From contig JBBPFI010000013.1 in assembly GCA_037974965.1 (NCBI GenBank), forward strand, positions 186,001-250,000: a stretch of 64,000 nt of DNA. The letters run 5' to 3'. This DNA comes from Dacryopinax spathularia. Lineage: Eukaryota > Basidiomycota > Dacrymycetes > Dacrymycetales > Dacrymycetaceae. The translations under genes and the position numbers were made by a program. The notes beneath the pieces were generated by a model. That model was not told where the DNA came from and searched no databases. It worked only from the letters and a program-made list of their open reading frames with translations. Shown here piece after piece: positions 23,647-35,631 of this stretch; the first letter of the stretch is position 1, and each line of letters starts with the position of its first letter.

Positions 23647-24752
23647 TCACCGAACTTCTATTATTCTCGTCATACTGTCCCCCTCCAGTGCTCCATTCAC
23701 AATTTCGCTCAACTCCCGCATCCGCAGTACAGCTATATTGACGGCACGCATAATTTCCTCGGCTGCCAATGCAACCCCACCAGCCTTCTGCAAAACGCAG
23801 ATCTCTCTCTGGGCGTTGAGGGATATCGACATTACACCATTGGCGAGCTGCTCCTCAAGATGAGAAGGATCAACCACCATGACATTGCTAGGCTTTAGCT
23901 TAGCGGGTTCGGTAGCGTAGAGGGGCACACTAACCTCGGCCCAAGGAAAGCAAATGAGACACACATCGGTTGATGGTGCAATGCTAGGGGCACCGGCGCT
24001 CTCTCTTCGGGGGGGAACTAGGAAAAGTGAGGCTTCGCCGCGCCTTCGATGACTGTCTTACTCACAATTGTGACCTCATCCCCTACAACTTCAACATCGG
24101 GCTTGCGAAAGTGTCTCAGCGCTGTCATTGCAGCAATGCAAGCGCAGTCCAGAAGATTCCCCTTATCTGCCAAAAATTGTAGAGTTAGGCGAAGAGTCCA
24201 TACCTATACTCGTAACACTCAATGTCGTATAGCCGAGAAGCACTAAGCCAAGGCACCGACCTTGACTCCGGCCAAGATGCACAGGGCTTCTCGATCTAGC
24301 GCTTCGCTTCGTCTTATCGTTTTCTCAAGCATTCGGCTGATGATGACCTCCTCCTGAGAGGGTCTGGCATGCGAATAAGTTGTCGCTCAGTGCGGAGCAC
24401 AACACTGGAAGGCGCACCTGCCCATCTCGTACGCGCTTGAAGCCATAGGCGAAACCTCCGTATTGATGACTATGATACCTTCGAATGGCCTATCTGGGAA
24501 TGGGCGAGTGACAATGGCGCTGACTTGCGCAATCACCCTGCAGGTCATGTTATGGACACTTAATGAAGAGCCGCGTCGGCTTTCCTACCTGGTCTCGCCG
24601 AGGGAGCATTCCACCCAGCCAAGTTGCTCGCCGAAGCTAAGGCGGATATCCCTCGATGCCGAAGCCGATCTTCCGTCTGTTCTTAGGCCATCTTGAACCG
24701 CGGAGAATATGAAGTCACGCTGGTTTATGGCGGGTTCTACCTCGCGAGGCAT
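23647..24752 (-). CDS. RRP45: Exosome core subunit Rrp45 (RNase PH fold)
   Basis: Catalytically inactive RNase PH-like ring subunit of the RNA exosome (human EXOSC9). The start at 24,752 gives MPREVEPAINQRDFIFSAVQ, then DGLRTDGRSASASRDIRLSF and GWVECSLGETR. The next exons carry VIAQVSAIVTRPFPDRPFEG with INTEVSPMASSAYEMG, ISRMLEKTIRRSEALDREAL, CILAGVK, LLDCACIAAMTALRHFRKPD and VEVVGDEVTI. The end has MCVSFAFLG, VMVVDPSHLEEQLANGVMSI and REICVLQKAGGVALAAEEIM. The motif set and order fit Rrp45 (or Rrp42/43 less well). About 300 aa, without the long C-terminal tail of the human protein. Its start lies 176 bp from the divergent VAS1 start. Confidence 0.88.
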
Positions 24753-24928
24753 ATGTGGGCGTCAGACTTGAACATTCCGTGTTGATTATGCGAACATTGG
24801 ACCCTAAGCAAACATTTTGAAGAGCTATCTAGTGGCTATGCACTCCGTGCTTCTCTTTTGCCCTGACTCGAGTGGACCATTGAAAGTGGGGACAGCCCTC
24901 GCAGCGTTGCAAGCGGATCCGGCCGTGC

Positions 24929-27900
24929 ATGCTTAGACTCGGTCGATTGCTTCATAGCACCTTGAATACGAGAACAGCTGCACTACGCCCTTCTACGCAA
25001 CTTCGAGTTTCACGACCCATGTCACACGGAAACGGAGAGGTCCGCGACGTGCCTCAAGATGGTGCACCCATTGAGGGCATGCAAACGAAGAGCGCCGGTG
25101 CGTTGTCCGGGAGATACCCAAGAACGTCGTAGGTTGCTGACCCATACGCCTGCTTTTAGCAAAGAAGGAGGCCAAGAGACTAGAAAAACTTGCGAAGAAA
25201 GAGGCAAAGGCTCCGAAGGGTCCTGCAGCTGAAGCAGTAACCAAGAAAGCCAAGGAGAAAAAGGCGAAGGTGGAGGAAGAAGAATTCGTGAACACAACTC
25301 CTCCCGGTGAGAAGAAAGGTCGGACTGGGTCTCTGCCTCTCGATTTCAAGCTAAATCCGTCCGCTCAGACCTTTCCAAGCCCATGGGAAACGGCTACAAC
25401 CCCATTGCCGTGGAGAGCGCTTGGTACGACTGGTGGGATAAGCAGGGCTTCTTCCTTCCAGAGCTAGGTCCGGATGGCAAAGCCAAACCTGAAGGCCTGT
25501 TCGTCATTGCTTCTCCCCCGCCCAACGTCACCGGGAGCATCCATCTTGGGCACGCTTTGATGGTGGCGATTCAAGATGCAATGTCGAGATGGTGCGTGGT
25601 CACGTTCGTCAGAACGTGCATATAGAGCTAATCAGCTTGCCAGGAATCGCATGCTTGGAAAGACCGTGGCTTTCGTTCCTGGATTCGATCATGCGGGCAT
25701 ATCGACACAAGCTGTGGTTGAAAGACGACTCTTCAAGTCCACCGGGAAGACTAGGCATGATCTTGGTCGCGAGGAGTTTATAAAGACGGTGTGGGATTGG
25801 CGAAATCAGTGAGAACAGCTTTCAGGTGCTTGTTCCACTCCCCTAAATGTACACAGCTATCAAGAACGCATTAAGAAGCAGCTTCGACGGCTGGGCGGCA
25901 GCTATGATTGGAGTCGGGAAGCGTTCACGATGGATGAGGTGCGTTTCACCCACTCATCCAGCGATCCCCTTACTTATTCTCGGTGCGACAGAATCTCTCT
26001 CGCGCTGTTGTCGAGACTTTCTGCCGCCTCCATGAGGAGGGCATATTGTACCGCGCCAATAGGTTGGTGAACTGGTGTGTGCGACTGAATACTACGCTGT
26101 CGAACCTGGAGGTGGGCCACAAACACCTTCGACCAAATCTACTGGTACTTATTTCGCGTGCCCTGCAGGTTGACCAGAAGCAACTCAATGGGAGAACGCT
26201 GCTTTCTGTTCCCGGCTACGATGAGAAAGAGCGGTTCGAATTCGGCGTGATCACTTCTTTCGCGTACCCCATCGATGGATCGGACGAGAAGATTATTGTT
26301 GCTACTACCCGTCCTGAAACCATGTTGGGTGATACAGCTGTGGCCGTACATCCTCATGACCCACGTTATAAGGTGAGGCGAGTCCTGACCATTCTCGGGA
26401 TATTGCTGATGTCGCGATAGCATCTACATGGCAAGTTCGTCTCACATCCCTTCCTGCCAAACAGGCGCATACCCATTATCACGGATGATATCATCGTCGA
26501 CATGGAATTCGGAACCGGTGCTGTAAAGATTACCCCCGCTCATGATCCCAACGATTACGAGGTGGGGAAGCGGCACAATCTAGAATTCATCAATATTCTT
26601 AACGACGACGGTACTTTCAATAACAATGCTGGTCCATTTGCCGTAAGCCCAGATTGCTTAGCTTCTGCAAATGGATTTACATTAGCATGTCAATCAGGGA
26701 ATGAAACGTTTCCATGCTCGTGTAGCCGTGGTCAACGCTTTGAAGGAGAAGGGACTTTACGTCGAGACCAAGGATAACCCCATGACTGTGCCTGTTTGCA
26801 GGTAAGTCATCATTGTCAGTGATTCTCTGGGTATATCTGATCCTAAAACAGCAAGTCTGGCGATGTTATTGAACCCGTGATGAAGCCGCAATGGTGGGTC
26901 AACAGCAAAGCGCTTGCCGATCCTGTTCTGGAGGTGCGCGCGACTGAGAGAATTTTATGCGATGTGCTTATCTGAACGTAAAGCGGACGAGGAAAGGCGA
27001 ACTCCACATAGCGCCCAAGACATCGGAAGGGGATTGGTACCGATGGCTAGAAGGGATCCAAGATTGGTGTGTGTCTCGCCAGCTATGGTGGGGTCACCGG
27101 TGTCCAGCATACTTCGTTAAAGTCGAAGGAGAAGCAAGAGACGTGTGTCTTTCCCTACATGATCCATTGCCTTGGCTTATCTAGACGCTGCTAGCCATCC
27201 GACGGGAAGAACTGGGTGGTTGCCAGAACCTTAGATGAGGCAAAGGCAAAGGCCGCGGACGTCGCCGCGGGCAAACCTTTCACTCTGGAGCAAGATGAGG
27301 ACGTCTTGGACACTTGGTTCTCCTCCGGATTGTGGCCATGGTCCATCCAAGGGTGGCCAGAAGAGGTGAGGAACACAACTTCCGATATCCGACCGTGCTT
27401 GCTTCAACTGTCCCTTTTAGACCGACGACTACAAACGATTTTATCCATCCACCTTTATGGAGACAGGCTGGGATATTCTCTTCTTCTGGGTGGCACGGAT
27501 GGCAATGCTGGGAGTTCATCTTACCGGCAAGATGCCGTTCCAGGAGGTCTTTTGCCACGCCATGGTCCGTGACGCCCACGGTCGGAAGATGAGCAAGAGC
27601 CTTGGCAACGTGATAGACCCGGTCGATGTCATCGAGGGCGTCTCACTGGAGGCGTTACATCAGCAACTATACGAAGGAAATCTCGATGAGAAAGAGATTC
27701 AGAAAGCTATTGCCGGGCAGAAGAAGGATTTCCCGAATGGTATCCCTCAGTGCGGGACGGATGCTCTCCGATTTGCGCTGTGTGCGTACACTACTTCTGG
27801 TACGTAAATTCATTAATTAGTCATTACAACTGCTTACTGCCTTAGTAGGCCGGGACATCAATCTCGAGGTGCTTCGGATAGAGGGATACCGCAAATTCTG

Positions 27901-29157
27901 CAACAAGATCTTCAATGCTACCAAGTTCGCCATGCTGAAATTCGAGGACGGTTTTGTTCCGAATGCCACCCATCAGGTAATCTACCTTCCTTGCCAGAGG
28001 AAGCGCGCTGAACGATACATTGTGCAGCCAACCGGTCGGGAGTCGCTCGTTGAGAAGTGGATCCTTAACAGGTTACATGCGGCTGCATGTGATGTAAACA
28101 AGCATCTTGAGGAGCGCAGCTTCATGCTTGCCACGACTGCCGTGTACAACTTTTGGCTGTACGAATTATGCGACGTTTATATTGTATGCGGGCTTCCAAG
28201 TCTTTCAGTGACTCACGAGCTGATGACAGCTGGACTCCAGGAAGCCATGAAACCCATGACCGACGAGAACGCGTCTTCGACCACCCGTAGATCGGCACAG
28301 GATACACTATATACTTGTCTGGATAGCGCCCTACGCCTTCTCCATCCGTTCATGCCATTTATTACGGAGGAATTATGGCAGAGATTGCCTCGTCGACCGC
28401 AAGATAAGACACATTCTATCATGGTGTCGTCCTACCCTGTCTCGGTTAGCCACTCGCCCTGCGGCCCATCTGCCTATGCTGAAATGGTTCACAGGAGCCA
28501 GCCTTCGTCTTCCCGGAGGCTGAGAGGGACTTTGACCTCGTCTTCTCCACCGTCAAAGCTATTCGGTCTTTGGCCGCTCAATACAATTTGATGTCGAACA
28601 TCCAGAGTATGTGGGTGACGTCTCGGTGTGAAAATGAGCTCATGCCCTGCCAGCGCATATACACGTGACTGCTCCCAGGCTGGCGAAAGTTATAGAGGGC
28701 CAAATACCAACCATCATTTCCCTCACGAAAGGCTGCAAGTCTGTCAACCTGACAGAAGATCAAGGAGAGATCCCACTTGGCTGTGGCTCCGCCATTGTTA
28801 CGGCCGACGTCACTATACACATCCTCGTGCGGGTATGTCACCCAAATTTTGGGCCGATTTCATACGCTGAGCTGGCTTGAAGGGCGTCGTTGACCTCGAG
28901 GCGGAGATAGCGAAGGCACAAAAGAAGCTTGACCTTGCCGAGCTGAATGCGAACAAGATCCGCAAGGTGCAAATGCAAGCGGATTATGAAACGGCTATAC
29001 CGGAGCATGTCCGCGAAGCAAATGCCGAACGGGTGTGTCTGTGTGATGCTTTGTCGTTTCATCTTCGCTAATGGCTCTCCCGTAGCTCCGGACGCTAGAA
29101 GCAGAGATTGCAACTCTGAAGCAGAGCAAGGAAGCTTTCGCCGCGCTCAAGGGATGA
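24929..29157 (+). CDS. VAS1: Valyl-tRNA synthetase, probably mitochondrial and cytosolic
   Basis: Class I synthetase charging tRNA-Val. The first ATG (24,929) starts [20 protein letters not shown], an arginine-rich amphipathic presequence. A second in-frame ATG at 25,019 ([10 protein letters not shown]) would give the cytosolic form, as known for yeast VAS1. A Lys/Glu/Ala-rich extension ([17 protein letters not shown]) follows. Catalytic motifs are [15 protein letters not shown] (HIGH motif, about 25,520-25,560), [35 protein letters not shown] in the editing domain, [82 protein letters not shown] (KMSKS, about 27,585-27,625) and the anticodon-domain [16 protein letters not shown]-like [16 protein letters not shown]. 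The C-terminal coiled coil ([20 protein letters not shown]) ends at TGA 29,155-29,157. About 15 introns. Confidence 0.95.
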
Positions 29158-29258
29158 AGATTGAGCGGTCGAACAGGAAGAGCGGTGGCGGCACGAGGGA
29201 GGATATTATTACGCATAACATGGTGCAATTGAGTATATACCTCAACCACACAGTGAGA

Positions 29259-30813
29259 TCATCTACCTCCGGGCATTCTGATCCGCCAATCATCGTAACT
29301 CGTTATCCGTTCCTTGGTGGATTCTATGACAGGTGGCATACCGGGAATTGGGTGAGAGGAAAGTGGTGACGAGGCCGCCTCCGCAACGGGAGACTCCCGG
29401 TCAGCAAGTACGTTGTCGGCCGCCATGTACCCGGACTGCATCGACGCGGCGATAACACCTCGAGCGCCGGTAGCTGCCCATCCCGCGGTGTACACATTCT
29501 TTATCTATGACCGGATCAGCTTCGAACAGCGCTCCCAGGCTGTTCGCTCACAATGTGGCCAAACGTGTCCATGACGCGACCATTTGAATTGCGTATCCGG
29601 CCGGTTGCTGCATCATACCATTGTTGCAGCCCTGGTGACAACTCCGATCGATACCCGACGCTAACTACCACAGCGTCCGTTTGCATCCTCACCTCTTCTC
29701 CGGTGGCTTCAGCCTGGCCGTGGGGAGTGAGAGTATTCTTTCCCAGTCTCAGCTCGTTCAATCCAGGATTCCAACCGAGAGGTGTGGTAAGAAAGCGCAA
29801 TGACCAGGTCTTCTCCGTTGTGTGCGAAGCCACTTTGGAGCCTTTCGACATAATATCCAAAATCCGCTTCATGGGTCGGTCAAGGCTCCCGTCCGTCCGC
29901 GCAGTACTGAGCAAGGCAGGGTCGACAGGCTCGAAGCCCACGTCCGGCTGCGACATAAGCTCCCTGAGCTCCTTGGCTGTGAAACTGACTTGCGCAGGGC
30001 CGCGCCGACCGACGATGGTTACGTGCCTGACGGCTGACTTTCTCAGCTGGGCTAAGACATGCCGTGGGAGATCCGCAAATGGCTCCAGCGATTCAGGCGA
30101 GCGAAGGAGCAGACGCGCAATGTCGAGCGAGACATTCCCTTGCCCGACGAGCGTGAGATGCTTGATTCGCTCGATAGGTATTGGAGGCGTGTCTGGCGCT
30201 GCAGGATGCCCAGTGTACCAGTGCACAAAAGCCAGTCCGGGTGGGGAATTCGATAGCTGAGGCAGCATCATTGGCTGTGAAGCACCTTGCGCAAACAGAA
30301 GATGCGTATAATATGGAAAGAGCGATGTAAGAGGAAGAGGCACCGCCTGGGGAAACTGCTGCTGTACGCTCGGACTGGGGTCCACCAGCACATTGCCAAA
30401 GAACTGGAAGCGTGGGTCGCGTGCAGTTTCGTCAAATTTGTGGATGCAGTTCTGTCATGGCGTTAGACGGTGAAATTCAGGTCAGGATAATGACTGCGTA
30501 CTTTGACTTCAGGATGATCTGGTGCGACGCCGTATCGTACCAGGCCGTGGGGAGCGGGCACGCGGTCGTACATATGCACCTGCACATCAGGGTAGGACGA
30601 GGCAGGTAGCAGCGACAAGATCCTCGAGACCGCGTAGAAGCCGGATGGTCCAGCGCCCATGACAGCAAGCTTGAGAGGCATAGAGGTCATGGTGGGTAGG
30701 AAAAGCGGGGGGGCGACGACCTTCGACCTCCTGTCGATGTCGAGTTCATTACGGACGGTTCGGTCGACGGTTGAGGTGCTTGAGAAGAACGTCCGCGGAG
30801 GACGCGGAGGCAT
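29259..30813 (-). CDS. ARH1: Mitochondrial NADPH:adrenodoxin reductase
   Basis: FAD enzyme passing electrons from NADPH to mitochondrial ferredoxin (Yah1) for Fe-S cluster and heme A synthesis. The start at 30,813 opens a basic, Ser/Thr-rich leader (MPPRPPRTFFSSTSTVDRTV). FAD motif: LAVMGAGPSGFYAVSRIL. Then VRYGVAPDHPEVK and, after a 50 bp intron, NCIHKFDETARDPRFQFFGN. The NADP-binding segment is LTLVGQGNVSLDIARLLL (about 30,130-30,180). VTIVGRRGPAQVSFTAKELR and WSLRFLTTPLG follow. The C-terminal exon, joined through a short intron near 29,510-29,555, reads IKNVYTAGWAATGARGVIAA and ends in SYDDWRIRMPGGR. Length about 490 aa, normal for the family. Divergent to SMD2 with 140 bp between starts. 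Confidence 0.92.
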
Positions 30814-30953
30814 GATGGGCGCTTAAGATTTGGGAGGAACGGAGCCATATTTCTGTTCGACCTTCGTTTCGCCACTCGATAGGTCCTTGAGGTTGGTTCC
30901 TCAGTTTCGCTCAGTTGTGAAAGCCGGTGTAGACTGATCGTTCAACCTTCAAA

Positions 30954-31507
30954 ATGAGGTGATGTATCCCCCTACATATCACCCCATATCCCGCTAACAT
31001 CGTGCAAAAGTCAGTATGCCCAAACGCCCAAGTCGGAACTGGATGAAGCGCAACTTCGTGAACTTGAAGAATATGAGATCTCGCAGGGACCGCTCTCAGT
31101 CCTTCAGCAATCCGTCAGGAATCATACCCAGATTCTCATCTCCCTCAGAAACAACAAGAAACTGTTAGCTCGGGTGAAGGCATTTGATAGGCATACAAAC
31201 ATGGTGCGTTATCTTGCCGCTGTGTACGGAGGAATGGGAAGCTGAACATCACTGTGACGTAGGTGTTGGAGAATGTGAAGGAGATGTGGACAGAGATGCC
31301 CAAAGGGAAAGGCAAGAAGCCAGTCAATAAGGACAGATTCATTAGCAAGATGTTTCTGCGGTGCGTTTTCATGGTCATACTTTTGGCGTTAGCTGACCCA
31401 ACGATGACCGCCAGGGGCGACTCCGTCATTCTCAGTGAGTTTATTGTTTCTTCGTTTATGTAGTAGCCTCTGATTATCTCTCCTTAGTCCTCCGGAACAC
31501 GGCGTAG
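30954..31507 (+). CDS. SMD2: Small nuclear ribonucleoprotein Sm-D2
   Basis: Core Sm-ring protein of spliceosomal snRNPs. Five exons are readable to the base. ATGAG (30,954-30,958) joins across a 52 bp intron to 31,011-31,203. Then come 31,263-31,358, a short exon GGCGACTCCGTCATTCTCA, and a last exon 31,488-31,507 ending in TAG. The protein starts [20 protein letters not shown] and continues [72 protein letters not shown]. This is near-invariant Sm-D2 sequence with the Sm1 and Sm2 motifs. About 110 aa. Four introns in such a short gene is typical of the genome seen here. Confidence 0.96.
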
Positions 31508-31866
31508 GCAGCGGCTTGCGTCCGTGTGCGGGCTCACACTGGCCGTCACATGTATCTGAAGGTATCTTGCGTCGCCGGCAAGCGCGACCTTCCCCTCCTG
31601 CTCCTTACCGTCCTTTGTTGCCATGATGCTGTATGACCGTAGCCTTATTTACGAGTTTTGTAACGTCAACCGATGACGGCTCGCCTCGGTCCAATTCCCG
31701 CGAAAGATGTGTGTCCCGCGCGACCGCAGAAGTGGGCTATACCTTAGCCCAACGATGGCACATGCGCAGCGGTCTGCGAAATCTATATTGGCAGAGCGCA
31801 TCGTATATGAGCGAGTCTACTGTTACACAACGTTAACTGTGATGTTAGTGATGTACACCTGCGGCA
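31508..31866. other. Intergenic, convergent
   Basis: A 359 bp gap between SMD2 and the convergent secreted-protein gene. The last coding exon of the latter may reach down to about 31,783. Nothing else recognised. Confidence 0.4.
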
Positions 31867-32408
31867 CTAGCTCTGCCTTATCATACCTTCATGATCAGCG
31901 CTGCTTGGTTTCCACAGGATCACGCGACTCACTGTTCCAAAATAAAATAACACCGCGCTCAACACACCACTCTCCGCTTCATTGGCTGCCCACTTCGGAA
32001 GCTCGAGCGAGAAGTTCTGGACAGGAGGCATACCCGGCTCGTGGCTGAGTTGGGGCTTGAACACGAAAGTTTGCAGTACCGAGCCGATGCCAGCGCCGGG
32101 AGCGGCAGTGTTAGGACATCTGACAGCCCCTTCGGAACTCAGTGTTTGGCAAGGATAGTAGCCGAAGGAGACAGCCGCATTTGTGAATCCGGAAAGCTGC
32201 ACTGTGCCGCAAGGTCAGTCAGGTTTCCAGAAGGCCCTGCAAACTGTGCAGATGGCGGAGACTTACTGGGCTGACCGACCCTGACGGTGATGTTCTGCCC
32301 TGTGGGGAGAGATGCCCCGTTTGGTGGCTGAAGGAACTGGATCTGCTGGGCAGCAGCGGACAGGAAGAGGGTGAAGGAGGTGAGGAGTAGGATTGAGGCG
32401 GGCTGCAT
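31867..32408 (-). CDS. Small secreted protein, unknown function
   Basis: The start at 32,408 gives MQPASILLLTSFTLFLSAAA, a clear signal peptide, then QQIQFLQPPNGASLPTGQNI with TVRVGQP, a short beta-rich opening common in fungal wall or secreted proteins. An intron of about 65 bp (gtaagt...ggcacag) leads to MQLSGFTNAAVSFGYYPCQT, then PGAGIGSVLQTFVFKPQLSH and FSLELPKWAANEAESGVLSA with VLFYFGT. After FYFGT a GTGAGT donor suggests one more exon below 31,850, in which case the stop would be near 31,783; without splicing the frame stops at 31,867. Mature size about 120-130 aa. I cannot assign a family. The upstream gap is wide enough for independent regulation. Confidence 0.6.
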
Positions 32409-33200
32409 TGGTGCCGCGTGTGGGATGGGTGGGGGGCTTAGATCGTTGTTTGACAGAGCGCCGAGGAGTAGAAAATGAGCAAATATATAGGGCAATGAGG
32501 TTCGTTCCGCACTACGAGTTGAACAGCCAGATGTTACCGCACAGTCGCCACACAGCAGGTGCTACGAGTGATGGCCAGAGGATGCGAGACAAGATCCGAA
32601 GGTTGATGATGGGCGAGGCAGCGTGCGGAGCAGGGAGTCCGACCGCATTCTCACAGACGTTATACCCTGCCATAACGTCCAATCGCGAGGCAGTGTCGGC
32701 TTTTTGCTGGGCACACAGTGAGTTGCATGCGAGATCGGCTCCATTAAAGATCATTATGAACAGGTCGGCGACCAGAACCGAAAGGAAGGAGGTCTCGGCT
32801 TATAATCAGTTGGTGATGAGACGCACGGAGCCTCAGCCGAATAAGGTATCGGTCGGGGGGGAAATGATGGGATGACTACTTGATTGTAAGATGCGAAATG
32901 TCATCGTATATGCCGCAAAAATAAGAGAAAAAGGCTCATCAGATAATGGGACAGGCACTTAATCACAGCGCTTGGTGCCTTTTATTTTATTTCCGATTCA
33001 GGGATTCATCCGTCACTTCTCGCTGCATACGACCGAGTGACGTCAGTGAACACCTTCCGTCACTCCCCACCGATGTTTCCCCCACCGCCTTCACCGTCGA
33101 CTTCCCAAACCATGTAACCCTTCTCTCTCACTCTCTCTCACACACTCTCTCTCTGCTTCATCCGAAACGAATCAACCCATCGTCAAGCTACTCAACTACA
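32409..33200. promoter_or_regulatory. Intergenic region with palindromic CRE
   Basis: About 790 bp between two divergent genes. A full palindromic cAMP-response element TGACGTCA lies at 33,038-33,045, about 155 bp upstream of the membrane-protein start. A CT-rich leader (ctctctctcacacactctctctct, shortened here in meaning only) lies directly before that start. The 160-codon open frame at 32,393-32,875 has no motif and I do not accept it. Confidence 0.45.
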
Positions 33201-33789
33201 ATGTCGCAAAATCCGCCCCCACCCATGACCACTCAAGAGCACTTGCCTCCCAAACGGTCTGTATCGGTCCACCCCGTGCCCACGTACAAGACCTAACCAG
33301 CGACCCCGCAGAAAAACCCAAAACTTAGCGCCTGTGAAGCCTCCGGGAAGCAACATCCGGTTCGATACCTTCATCTACATCCTCGCCTTCCTCGCTCTCG
33401 TCATCTCCATCTTCTACACCTATCGTCTCACGACATGGAAGAACGACGCAGGAGGCTGGATCAACCTCCTCCTCGGGAAGCATCCCAATGAGCCCATCAT
33501 TTCGACAAACTCTCCGCCAGGATCACATGGCCTCAGTCTCGAGGCGCAGGTGCGCAACTTGGCGGATGAGCTCGGCATCCATCCCCGGGAACTGGCGAGC
33601 GCGATCAAGCCCCTTATTCCGGCTGCAACGAGCTCTAGCATCGCCGCTGCTAGCCCCAGCGGGACGATCATCAATGTCATGGCAGAGCCAGACCCGGCGC
33701 AGGCAACGGCGTCCTCGGTGCTGGAGAAGGTTACGGGCTTGGGAGGTGTGGTGGGGAACGACGAGGCATTCTTGGAGGAGGGCTTCTGA
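33201..33789 (+). CDS. Single-pass membrane protein, unknown function
   Basis: Exon 1 (33,201-33,256) encodes MSQNPPPPMTTQEHLPPK. After a 55 bp intron (33,257-33,311) the frame continues RKTQNLAPVKPPGSNIRFDT. One strong transmembrane segment follows: FIYILAFLALVISIFYTYRL (about 33,371-33,430). The C-terminal 115 residues start with WKNDAGGWINLLLGKHPNEP, then a helical stretch LEAQVRNLADELGIHPRELA that could bind a partner. A Ser/Ala linker and an acidic end (GNDEAFLEEGF) finish the chain. A proline-rich N-terminus, one helix and a small soluble tail suggest an adaptor or membrane-complex subunit, but I recognise no family. About 178 aa. Confidence 0.7.
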
Positions 33790-35631
33790 GCGAGAACGCT
33801 GTGGGATACAATCTGTGCAACACGTGCAAACAAAATGATCCCATAATGCCGCGATTGAACCGTCATGGACGTGTCTGCATACCCGCAACGCGCTCAGGCT
33901 GTAGGGTGGTTTGAGTGCGGATTGGTTCGAAAGACGCTTTTGAGAGTCTGTCCGCACTTTCGTATCGGGGGAATATCTATTATTGAGTGGACTCGCTGGA
34001 CGGCATTTTGTGGCTCGTACCCAGAACTCTAACAGCGAATATTCCGAAGGCATGAACCACCTACATGGCTCTTCGTATGAGCTCTGGACTGCGTGCAAAT
34101 ATCCAAACGAGCGCCAGTTCCCTTCGAGCGCATTCGAAACTTGCAACCAGGTACCCTCCGCCGGCCGGTTGCATGGCCAGGACGACATGCGTTTGCGTCG
34201 TGCGCCAACCGGTTAAGCCCGCGTTTCCTTTGATGTAACGCTTTCACAGTGCTTTACGACTGTGAAATCAGATAGACGGTGAATTACGAAAGTTCACTCA
34301 AAATATGATGAGCGGGATTTCCAGGGCTACAAGGCGCCTACGCCTTTGGAATGCTAATCTGGTAGTCACGAGCAGGACGCGACATGGCATTTGCTCACGC
34401 AGGGGCCACTCAACAGGCTCGAGGCACGAGAACAGCTAGCACCACGAACGGAAGTGTATCTGTCTAGCTGGGAAGCGCGTGCAGCGTGGGTGATCTCTGG
34501 AAGGCCAATAGAAAGGCAGTGAGTGCGTTCTCAATGACGACATTTTGGGCGGGTGAATTCCACACATTATGCGCGGAGCGGCCGTTGACAGAAAGCGCCT
34601 CTAGACTGCGAAGCAGTCCACATATCCCGGTCCCAGGAGAGTGCGAGGTAAAGCGCGCTAGAAAACAGATAGACGGCATTCAAAATTGGTGTTCAACTTC
34701 TCGTCATACACATCAACAAGCCGGATTGGTTCGGCCTTACTGATCAAGTGTCCAGCAAACAAGCAAGGTCGCGGCTGGGATGCAATTGAAGGCGACATGA
34801 CAGAAATCAACGGTCCCAGTCTAGGACAAGTTGCACGTACCGCCTTGCAGCAAACAGTCGCATTGAAGCAACTAGGACCGTGGTGTAGATGGCCCAGCCT
34901 TTCAGCTTTACATCAGGCTATATTATCGCCAATGCATCTGGTCGGGTGCAGCGGGTGGAAGGTGACAGAACACGGCTGTGCTCTAGAAAGCAGGATTCCG
35001 GTCGGAGTTGACCATCGGCATATACATATGCGCAGACCATGGAGGGCGCATTAAAGACTGAAAACGTCCCGAAGCATGCACGTTCCGAAAGCAGCAAGAT
35101 GGGTTCATTTCTTGCGCAGGTTTGCCTGCTGAAGCTGGAGATATTGCGATCGAATCAACAGCCGCAGGTCGACGTCGTGGTCGGGTATGATTATGAAGAG
35201 AATGAACAAGGCCAGGGTCCAAACTTGAAATACAAATAGGGGGCGCGCCACACAGCGCGCAGGGCTTCTCCGATTGGCGGAGGGATAAAATAGGGCATTG
35301 ATAAGATTTGACGGTAAAGCTTAAGTTTCTGCCATGGAGGTTGCGGCGACGCTGACCCTGCACGTTGGGGGTGATCGGAAAGTAGGTAAGAAGGGATGTG
35401 GGAGATTATTGGTTAAGCTGGTGATGGACGGAGAGCATTGGGCCTCTCGGAGAGCCAAGTCCTGTTTTAGCTCGTCAAAGAACGGACTGAATACTGGCTC
35501 GCGACCGTGGGGAGCGGAGGAAAAGAATTAGGGACCACGTGAGGATCGCTGTGCCGGATCCGCTTCCACTTTAACCTTACACCCCTTCCGTCCGTTCTTT
35601 CACTCCCACCAACGCTTGCGCTTGTTCGTAC
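33790..35631. other. Gene-poor interval
   Basis: About 1.84 kb with no gene I can support. A 221-codon antisense frame at 33,523-34,188 overlaps the membrane-protein exon and is a shadow. A minus-strand frame near 35,120-35,270 encodes a hydrophobic stretch (VWTLALFILFIIIPDHD) and another near 34,660-34,800 looks protein-like, but they cannot be joined to a start or to each other. The last few hundred bases must serve as promoter of the WOPR gene. Such long upstream regions are usual for WOPR regulators. Confidence 0.4.

Noticed and set aside
32393-32875. 160-codon plus-strand frame
   Set aside because: Begins inside the signal-peptide exon of the opposite gene and has no protein-like pattern.
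33523-34188. 221-codon minus-strand frame
   Set aside because: Overlaps the coding exon of the membrane protein on the other strand; no splice signals or motif.
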